Positions 1 to 5,468 of a DNA stretch of 7,889 nt are shown here, one piece after another. This DNA is from an uncultured Bacteroidales bacterium (GTDB lineage: Bacteria; Bacteroidota; Bacteroidia; Bacteroidales; Marinilabiliaceae), in the NCBI GenBank assembly GCA_934717675.1, contig CAKUYZ010000082.1, positions 1 through 7,889 of the forward strand. Direction: 5' to 3'. The first letter of the stretch is position 1, and each line of letters begins with the position of its first letter. A program made the translations under genes and the position numbers. The notes below the pieces were generated by a model. The model did not search any database. It was not told the origin of the DNA and saw only the letters and a program-made list of their open reading frames with translations.

Positions 1-467
1 CCGTGTACGTTGCCGTCATCTCAACTCTAGCAATAGAATCGGCCATATGCCTGGCGCCTGAGGCGTTCGACATCAGGAACGCTGCGGGAGTGGTCACAAC
101 GGCCATAGTGGTGTTCTATGCTCTGCGCGGCGCGACAGACAAAGTGATAGGCTATGCGTTCCGGGCCGAGAAAGTGCTCCTGCCACTAAGCCTGAACCGA
201 CGCGCCGCCCGCGCTATGATTGGCTTAGTGGTTGCTCCATTGGCATTGTTCATGCCTTTTGTCGGGGCCGAGGCTTGCGAGGTTATAATCAAAACAGCAT
301 GTTTTGCTATGCTTTTGGTTACATGTTGGCGCATAATAAAATCAATAAAAATAAATTTGACCTCATTACCGTCACTTCTTTACTTCATTTTGTACCTTTG
401 CATCGTGGAAGTCATACCAATCATTTGCATTGCAAGGTTGGTTATTATATTGTCTGGCAAACACTAA
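1..467 (+). CDS. DUF4271 family integral membrane protein (C-terminal part, cut by window edge)
   Basis: The reading frame is open from the first full codon (position 3) to a stop at 465-467, giving about 154 residues. The GTG at position 3 is not a credible start, because relatives are roughly 220 residues long and the gene surely continues to the left. The protein is strongly hydrophobic, with apparent membrane segments around visible residues 2-18, 28-43, 70-88, 92-110 and 122-150. The last segment, with SLLYFILYLC followed by EVIPIICIAR, resembles the conserved C-terminus of Bacteroidales DUF4271 proteins (pattern FYLFLYLCTLEILP), from memory. In Bacteroidales these genes commonly sit just before the HemD-family gene, as here. 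The molecular function of DUF4271 is not known to me, and its inner-membrane location is inferred from hydrophobicity. Confidence 0.85.
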   Translation, partial: VYVAVISTLAIESAICLAPEAFDIRNAAGVVTTAIVVFYALRGATDKVIGYAFRAEKVLLPLSLNRRAARAMIGLVVAPLALFMPFVGAEACEVIIKTACFAMLLVTCWRIIKSIKINLTSLPSLLYFILYLCIVEVIPIICIARLVIILSGKH

Positions 468-611
468 TGCGCTCAACAATAGCACATACCACTCTAACCC
501 TCCCCAACCGATGGCAAGATGCGCGCAACTCAGCCATTGATTCGCACGCACCATGCCGCGCCCAATCAGCGTTTCCAAAACTTCAAACCATAAACTGAAA
601 AAACTACCGCA

Positions 612-1352
612 TTGAAAGTTCAGAAAATCCTAGTCTCCCAACCTACCCCGACCGACCCTAAGTCTCCATACTTTGAGCTGGCCAACACCTACGGAGTGAC
701 GATAGATTTCTTCTCGTTCATCCAGGTTGAGGGCGTAGACGCCAAGACTTTTCGTAAGCAACGCGTAGACATCGCGTCATTCACGGCCATAGTCTTCACC
801 AGCAAGTTTGCCGTAGACCACTTCTTCCGCCTCAGTCAAGAGCTGCGCGTCACCATCCCCGACACCATGAAATACTTCTGCATCTCCGAGTCGGTGGCCG
901 TATACCTTCAGAAGTATATCATATACAGGAAGCGCAAGATCTTCCACGCCGTCAGCAAATTTGCGGAGCTGGTAGACGTGATGAAAAAGCACAAGGAAGA
1001 GAAGTTCCTCGTGCCATTGTCTGATGTCCACAAAGAGGAGATTCCAATGCTCCTGGACAAGGGCAAATTCACGTATAAGATTGCCACATTCTACAATACG
1101 GTGAGTTGCGACCTGAAGTCGATAGACATCAAGAGCTACGATATGTTGGTTCTCTTCAGCCCTCAGGGTATAACCTCATTGAAAGAGAATTTCCCTGATT
1201 TTGAGCAAGGGGACATGGTCATTGCGGCTTTTGGCCCACTGACCTGCAAAGCTGTCACCGACGCAGGCCTTAGGCTCGACGTGAAGGCCCCCACGCCAGA
1301 GGCTCCGTCAATGACTGCGGCGATAGAGAACTTTATCAAACAGAACAAATAG
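612..1352 (+). CDS. hemD: Uroporphyrinogen-III synthase family protein (HemD)
   Basis: A 246-residue cytoplasmic protein matching, from memory, the Bacteroidales HemD family almost end to end. Its landmarks are KILVSQPTPT at the N-terminus, VFTS at 61-64, TMKYFCISE at 85-93, YRKRKIF at 105-111, LVPLSDVH at 133-140, LFSPQGI at 181-187, FGP at 207-209 and APTPEAPSMTAAI near the C-terminus. The family enzyme closes hydroxymethylbilane to uroporphyrinogen III, with inversion of ring D, in tetrapyrrole synthesis. The start must be TTG at 612: the frame has a TAA at 591-593 and no ATG or GTG in between, and family homology begins at MKVQKILVSQ. The upstream bases are A-rich with no Shine-Dalgarno site. 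The gene lies 144 bases after the DUF4271 gene and ends 24 bases before the terminator. No other tetrapyrrole gene is in view, so the pathway assignment rests on family membership alone. Confidence 0.92.
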   Translation: MKVQKILVSQPTPTDPKSPYFELANTYGVTIDFFSFIQVEGVDAKTFRKQRVDIASFTAIVFTSKFAVDHFFRLSQELRVTIPDTMKYFCISESVAVYLQKYIIYRKRKIFHAVSKFAELVDVMKKHKEEKFLVPLSDVHKEEIPMLLDKGKFTYKIATFYNTVSCDLKSIDIKSYDMLVLFSPQGITSLKENFPDFEQGDMVIAAFGPLTCKAVTDAGLRLDVKAPTPEAPSMTAAIENFIKQNK

Positions 1353-1376
1353 TCCAGCTCTCTATTCTGCGAGCAT

Positions 1377-1425
1377 AAAAAGCGGTAGCGGCTAAGGGGA
1401 AACCCTCTGCCGCCACCGCTTTTTT
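1377..1425. terminator. Bidirectional Rho-independent terminator between convergent genes
   Basis: Arms 1377-1392 and 1409-1424 pair over 16 positions. The left arm opens with five A and the right arm ends in a run of six T (1420-1425), so the hairpin has a U-tract on either strand. Inside, AGGG (1395-1398) pairs with CCCT (1403-1406) around a GAAA tetraloop in the + strand RNA. The single imperfect pair (1387 with 1414) is an A/C mismatch in the + strand RNA but a tolerated G-U wobble in the - strand RNA, so the - strand version should be somewhat more stable. It serves hemD from the left and the phosphatase operon from the right, whose stop codon lies 18 bases away. Confidence 0.93.
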
Positions 1426-1443
1426 ATATGAACATATGGGTTG

Positions 1444-3708
1444 TCAGAATCTTACGCCCATAAAAGAGACGTCGTCCAACTGATCCCAGTCTTTCTCCTC
1501 TAGCTTTCCACCATCGGTCAGCCAATTTCGGAACACCTCTTCCACGGCTTTCTTTTGCTCGCCAATGGGCAGCGAGACAATAACGTCCATCATCTCGGCG
1601 ACCCTCTTTTTCATAAACCTCTTATGATTTGGGCCTCCATAGAGATCCGCAAAGCCGTCAGAACTCATATATATGGTGTCGCCTGGCTCAATGTCAATCT
1701 CTTGCGTCTTGTATGGCAGCGTCTCCTGACTATAGTCTCGGTCTCCTATGCTCCTCTTGACCATAGCTCCGTCCAGCTCAATGCGGGTGCCGGCATGATA
1801 GAGGTAGACTGGCCTCTTGGCCGATGCCACGGACACTTTGCGCGTCTCGCGATTGAGCATGACCAAGGTCAGGTCCATACCGTCTTTCGAGTTGTCGTCT
1901 CCACTCTGCTGGAGGATGTTTATCAAGTTCACATGGAGGCTCTCCAAGAGAGCGGCCGGTGTTTGAGACACTTTGTGGTCGAAAAGGTCATTGAGTATGG
2001 TGGTGCCAATCATGGTCATGAAAGCACCCGGCACTCCATGCCCCGTGCAATCGGCGCACACAATGACGTCTATCGTGCCGTTAGACCGCGCCCAATAAAA
2101 ATCTCCGCTCACAATGTGACATGGAACGTAGAAAGCGAAGCAACCACCATTTCCCAGGCCTTTGAAGAAATCTAGGTTAGGCAGAATGGACTGCTGGATT
2201 TTCAAAGCATAGTTGATGCTGTCCGTAATCTCTGCGTTTTGCTTCTCAATCTTCGCATTGTTCTCAGCCAAAATGCCATTGGCCCGCTCAATGGCCATGT
2301 TCTGCTCACGCAACTGGCTTGTCTGACGCTCCACCTCCTGCTCAAGCATCACTTTCTGGTTGCTCAAGATACGCTGTTTCTCCCTGTCACGCCGACGCTT
2401 GAAAAACGCAAACGCCGCCACGGCTGCCAAAAGCACGGATATGGATATGAAAATCCACATTTGCCTCTGCGCACTCAGCACCTCCGTCTTCTGCTCAAAG
2501 AGCAGCTTCTCGTTCTGAAGCTTGTCAACGTCCATCACGGTCTGCATATCCTGCACCTGACTAGCGTAGCGCTCATTATAGACACTGTCCATAAGTTCCA
2601 TAATGCGCTCCGTTATAGGGTATTCAGCAGAATAAAGCCCCATCATATGGATTGACTTCAACTTTGTCTTCATAACCGTCACCTCGTTGCTGCGGCGGTT
2701 GAACTCCTGGTAGTAGCTTAGGGCGGAGTCGGCATAGGCGACAGCCCTGCCATATTTGCCGGAGGCCTGGAAGAACTTGGCCTTGGCAGAATTCAGCTCA
2801 GCTACGTAATGCCCCACAAGAGACGGGTATTGCGCCAGGAGCGAGTCTGCCGAGGCAATGTGCCTCTCGGCATCGGCCAAGCGACCGAGATCGGTATAGA
2901 CATCGACATAGGCCACCTGGAGCAAGAGGGCGTAATCTTCTATGAACAAGTTTTCAAAGTCAATGTTGCCAGCCGTGGCCTTCCGAAAATCGCGGAGGTC
3001 TTTGTCGTAGCCGACAATATATTTGAGAGCCTTCTCCCTGTCTGCCAAATGTTGCGCAGATTGCATTCGTGAGGTCTGCAGGTCTAGCCGGAGGGTAAGG
3101 TTGGCGGAGTCGTTGCTTGGAATCAGGTTGATGGCCTCGGTATAGTTGTCAATGGCCTCAGCCTCTTGCGCCATCTCGTTGTTGGCCAAGCCTATGCCCA
3201 TAAGGGCGTTGCAACGCACCCTTATGCTCACGTCTTTGCCCTCACTGTCATATATTGGCCTTTTGCTATCGTCATATTGCTTCTGCGCCAAACGTATCGC
3301 GGACTTGAATTTGCCCTGCTCAATGAACGCGATCACCTTGACGAACATGGCAAAATATATCTGATGGGCGTTGGACACGGTGTCGGCATTGGCAATGATG
3401 GAGTCGGCAAAACTCACGCACTCGTCATAGAGACCTAAGGCGCAGAGCATGTTGAGTTTCTGCTCCATGGCATACTCATAGTTCGACCTGTCGCCCACCC
3501 TATGTGCCACATCCATAAGTTTCTCGGCATATCCAAGCCCCTCCGTTGTGCCAGCGGAATTCTCCATCAGCGCACACAGAGTGTCGAGCCCATAGGAGTC
3601 CGGCTCGCCATATGCGCCCCCCCCGTCATCTTGCCACAAAGGAGGCATGGCGGAGGTTAACAGATGGAGCGAAAGAGCGGCAAGAGTGAGTAGCAGTCTG
3701 ACGTTCAT
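1444..3708 (-). CDS. Membrane-bound SpoIIE/PP2C-type serine phosphatase with a helical-repeat (TPR-like) sensor region
   Basis: 754 residues. A signal peptide occupies about residues 1-20 (MNVRLLLTLA, then ALSLHLLTSA). Residues 40-390 are helical, with TPR-like pairs (for example GKFKSAIRLAQKQY, GRLADAERHIASADSLL and GKYGRAVAYADSALSYY), and are predicted to be periplasmic. A single membrane helix at 417-436 is followed by basic KRRR. A coiled coil runs about 440-492, then the linker ITDSINYALKIQQSILP (494-510) common in this family. The SpoIIE/RsbU phosphatase domain fills the C-terminus. Likely metal-binding acidic residues are all present: SGDF (D536), ADCTGHGVPGAF (D553), SSDG (D684) and DDVSF (D745, D746). 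The family dephosphorylates Ser or Thr residues on partner proteins such as STAS-type anti-anti-sigma factors, but no kinase, STAS protein or sigma factor is in this window, so the target is unknown. The gene starts 31 bases after the metallophosphatase stop and may share its transcript. A run of eight G lies in codons 29-31. Confidence 0.9.
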   Translation of the reverse strand: MNVRLLLTLAALSLHLLTSAMPPLWQDDGGGAYGEPDSYGLDTLCALMENSAGTTEGLGYAEKLMDVAHRVGDRSNYEYAMEQKLNMLCALGLYDECVSFADSIIANADTVSNAHQIYFAMFVKVIAFIEQGKFKSAIRLAQKQYDDSKRPIYDSEGKDVSIRVRCNALMGIGLANNEMAQEAEAIDNYTEAINLIPSNDSANLTLRLDLQTSRMQSAQHLADREKALKYIVGYDKDLRDFRKATAGNIDFENLFIEDYALLLQVAYVDVYTDLGRLADAERHIASADSLLAQYPSLVGHYVAELNSAKAKFFQASGKYGRAVAYADSALSYYQEFNRRSNEVTVMKTKLKSIHMMGLYSAEYPITERIMELMDSVYNERYASQVQDMQTVMDVDKLQNEKLLFEQKTEVLSAQRQMWIFISISVLLAAVAAFAFFKRRRDREKQRILSNQKVMLEQEVERQTSQLREQNMAIERANGILAENNAKIEKQNAEITDSINYALKIQQSILPNLDFFKGLGNGGCFAFYVPCHIVSGDFYWARSNGTIDVIVCADCTGHGVPGAFMTMIGTTILNDLFDHKVSQTPAALLESLHVNLINILQQSGDDNSKDGMDLTLVMLNRETRKVSVASAKRPVYLYHAGTRIELDGAMVKRSIGDRDYSQETLPYKTQEIDIEPGDTIYMSSDGFADLYGGPNHKRFMKKRVAEMMDVIVSLPIGEQKKAVEEVFRNWLTDGGKLEEKDWDQLDDVSFMGVRF
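3617..3624. repeat. Eight-base homopolymer (C on +, G on the coding strand)
   Basis: Eight C in a row, read on the - strand as GGGGGGGG, encode Gly29-Gly31 of the phosphatase just downstream of its signal peptide. Gain or loss of one base would frameshift nearly the whole protein. The tract could simply encode a flexible glycine linker; its placement is also where slippage-prone tracts act as on/off switches in other bacteria. Its variability is not shown by a single sequence. Confidence 0.7.
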
Positions 3709-3739
3709 GCTGATATGGTTTCGATATTTCCGAATAAAA

Positions 3740-4690
3740 CTAACACATTGTCACAGATTTGGCCCTGAGCATTGCCACGCCGCCAATGGGCCGGGTCGCC
3801 AACTCGATTTTGCCAACGTTCACGCCACCAAAACCGACCTGGTTGATCAAGACGGGCCGCCCGTCTTTTGCCGGCACAAGATCTGGGGCTGGCATGAAAG
3901 TGTGAGAGTGACCACCAAGGATAAGGTCTATGCCGCTAGTGTGGGCAGCGAGCCAAGTGTCGCATTCGCCTCTAGGCTCGTCATTGTAACCAATGTGAGT
4001 GAGGGCAATGACGACATCGCAAGCCTCGCGGCCCCGCAAGAGATCCGCCATGGACTGTGCAGTCGGGACGAGGTCAAGAAAATCCACGCCGCTGCAATTT
4101 GCCGGGGCCACAAGCCCCTCCAAGCGCACTCCAAGCCCAAAGACGCCAATGCGCAAGCCTCCGCGCTCAAAGACCTTATATGGCTTCACAAGCTTAGAGC
4201 CACGAGGGTCGGAGAACTTGTAGTTGGAGCATATAAACGGGAAATTGGCCGTCTCCATACAATCGCACAGTCCACTCACGCCATTGTCAAACTCATGATT
4301 CCCTATCGTTACAGCGTCTATGTGCATACGATTCATAAGCTGCATCTCCAACTGTCCCTTGAAGAAGTTGAAGTATGGCGTGCCTTGAAACATATCTCCG
4401 CTCTCAAACACCAAGACGCTTTCGGCCCCCTCGGCGGCAATAACCTTCTCAATAAACGCCTGTCGGCGGGCATAACCACCGAGGCCCGCATAGCGCGCAT
4501 CGGTGGTTGGGAATGGGTCAATATGGCTGTGGACGTCGTTGGTGTGGAGAACAGTAAGCTTAGGCGCACGGTCTTCGCCAACAGAGCAAGACGTCAATGA
4601 CGCAAACAGTCCACCGACAGGAGTGGCCGCAACAGCCAATCCGCCAAGTCTCTTGAAGAATCCCCTGCGGGAAATTTTATCGTCCATCAT
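3740..4690 (-). CDS. 5'-nucleotidase/metallophosphatase N-terminal catalytic domain, Tat-type lipoprotein
   Basis: 316 residues forming the calcineurin-like metallophosphoesterase half of a UshA-type 5'-nucleotidase. Two-metal site motifs appear in order: HTNDVHSH (49-56; D52, H54), SGDMFQGTPYFNFFKG (97-111; D99), GNHEFDNG (130-137; N131, H132), THIGYNDE (231-238; H232) and GGHSHTF (259-265; H261, H263). The H132/D135 pair fits the catalytic dyad of the family. The N-terminus has a twin-arginine motif SRRGFFKR (7-14), a hydrophobic stretch and a lipobox LTSC, so Cys35 is the likely lipidated residue after Tat export. The C-terminal substrate-binding domain found in one-chain 5'-nucleotidases is absent here and is encoded by the gene immediately upstream. 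The expected reaction is hydrolysis of 5'-nucleotides or related phosphoesters outside the cytoplasm; the exact substrate is unknown. Adjacent ATGs at 4690 and 4687 are both possible starts, and the first has a well-spaced Shine-Dalgarno site. Confidence 0.92.
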   Translation of the reverse strand: MMDDKISRRGFFKRLGGLAVAATPVGGLFASLTSCSVGEDRAPKLTVLHTNDVHSHIDPFPTTDARYAGLGGYARRQAFIEKVIAAEGAESVLVFESGDMFQGTPYFNFFKGQLEMQLMNRMHIDAVTIGNHEFDNGVSGLCDCMETANFPFICSNYKFSDPRGSKLVKPYKVFERGGLRIGVFGLGVRLEGLVAPANCSGVDFLDLVPTAQSMADLLRGREACDVVIALTHIGYNDEPRGECDTWLAAHTSGIDLILGGHSHTFMPAPDLVPAKDGRPVLINQVGFGGVNVGKIELATRPIGGVAMLRAKSVTMC

Positions 4691-4694
4691 GCCG

Positions 4695-5468
4695 TCACTC
4701 CTTTCCCTTGACTGTTATCCGAACGTCAGTGGGCGCCTTGACATGTCCGCCACTTTGCCCAATCCGCCTAAGATGATTGATAAAAACATCGCGGAACACG
4801 CTCCCTGTCTGATATTCCACATTCCCCACAAGGCACTCGAAACCGTCGCCGCCTGTGGCCAAATAGTCGAGCGTGGCAACTCGATAGGGTCTGCCAGCCG
4901 TCAGAGGTCTGCCGCCCACAAGGACATCCGTCGCCTTGCCGTCTGACAAAGTAAGGCTCACGCCCGACAAGGCCTCGCCACCACGCTCCGCCACATGGTT
5001 GAGCATGGCCATGACGCCGGCAGAGTCTAGAGCCACAACGACAGGGGAGTTCTCAAATGGCGACACGCGAAAAACGTCGCCTACCGTGAGCGTGCCTTGC
5101 GGCAATGCGTCGCGAATGCCACCCGCGTTCATCAACGCCATTTCAGGAATGGGCAGGCCGTGGCTTTGCGCAAAGAGAGCTGACTCACTGCGCAACAGAT
5201 CTGCCATAAAACGCATCATGCCGCTCTCGGGGCGATAAGCTGCCATTGGCTCATCGCACTCACACAGCGGCTCAGCCATGATGCTGGCAATGCTGTCTCG
5301 ATACACTGCTATGGTCGCCTCCATGGCACTATCCGCCACAGTGGTAGAGTCAATGCGGTACAGCTCCACGCCAGACACCACGGCCCTACGGCCACCCGCC
5401 CTCTCGCAACCGCAAAGCAGCGCGAGAGGGAGAGCGCAAAGGGCCAAACGCTCGAAAATGGTCATCAT
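4695..5468 (-). CDS. 5'-nucleotidase C-terminal (substrate-binding) domain lipoprotein
   Basis: 257 residues from the ATG at 5468. A longer reading from a TTG at 5489 is possible, but the 5468 start gives a clean lipoprotein signal: MMTIFERLAL, a hydrophobic core, then LCGC with Cys21 as the lipidation site. It also makes the ATGA overlap with the preceding gene. The mature part is the 5'-nucleotidase C-terminal domain alone. The nucleotide-binding signatures are present: NAGGIRD (114-120), SPFEN (136-140) and TLDYLATGGDGF (199-210), including R119, F138 and F210, which match the family's substrate-binding arginine and base-stacking phenylalanines. There is no metallophosphoesterase domain, so the protein should not be catalytic by itself. 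It probably works with the metallophosphatase encoded 4 bases downstream, making a two-chain enzyme in reversed gene order relative to the one-chain form. Physical pairing of the two proteins is inferred. Confidence 0.9.
   Translation of the reverse strand: MMTIFERLALCALPLALLCGCERAGGRRAVVSGVELYRIDSTTVADSAMEATIAVYRDSIASIMAEPLCECDEPMAAYRPESGMMRFMADLLRSESALFAQSHGLPIPEMALMNAGGIRDALPQGTLTVGDVFRVSPFENSPVVVALDSAGVMAMLNHVAERGGEALSGVSLTLSDGKATDVLVGGRPLTAGRPYRVATLDYLATGGDGFECLVGNVEYQTGSVFRDVFINHLRRIGQSGGHVKAPTDVRITVKGKE
4698..4704 (-). promoter_or_regulatory. Shine-Dalgarno site for the metallophosphatase gene
   Basis: Read on the - strand, AAAGGAG ends 7 bases before the ATG at 4690. It lies within the last codons of the upstream gene and shares its last G-to-TGA junction with that gene's stop region. 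The other starts in this window lack such a site. With a 4-base gap between the genes, it suggests efficient reinitiation so that both halves of the nucleotidase are made together. Confidence 0.65.

Noticed and set aside
393..400. TACCTTTG, a perfect match to the Bacteroidota -7 promoter element TAnnTTTG, about 210 bases before hemD
   Set aside because: It encodes the conserved Tyr-Leu-Cys of DUF4271, and the nearest upstream TTTG (356-359) is 33 bases away, too far for the usual spacing of about 19-21.
372..578. A 68-codon - strand frame with a hydrophobic stretch, antisense to the end of the DUF4271 gene
   Set aside because: Its hydrophobic part is opposite the conserved membrane C-terminus of DUF4271, so it is most likely a shadow of that sequence.
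468..611. Spacer between DUF4271 and hemD, checked for a small gene, tRNA or promoter
   Set aside because: Only a weak 5-base inverted repeat (TGATT/AATCA) is visible, with no T-run and no good promoter match.
1555..2175. A 206-codon + strand frame opposite the SpoIIE domain
   Set aside because: It is antisense to a complete catalytic domain and has no recognisable domain.
3709..3739. Possible terminator or promoter between metallophosphatase and phosphatase genes
   Set aside because: Only a 4-base TTCG/CGAA pairing and no U-tract are present, and no TTTG plus TAnnTTTG pair is found nearby on the - strand.
3647..4600. A 317-codon + strand frame opposite the metallophosphatase
   Set aside because: The opposite strand encodes an intact metallophosphoesterase with all family motifs; this frame has none and is a long shadow in GC-rich coding sequence.
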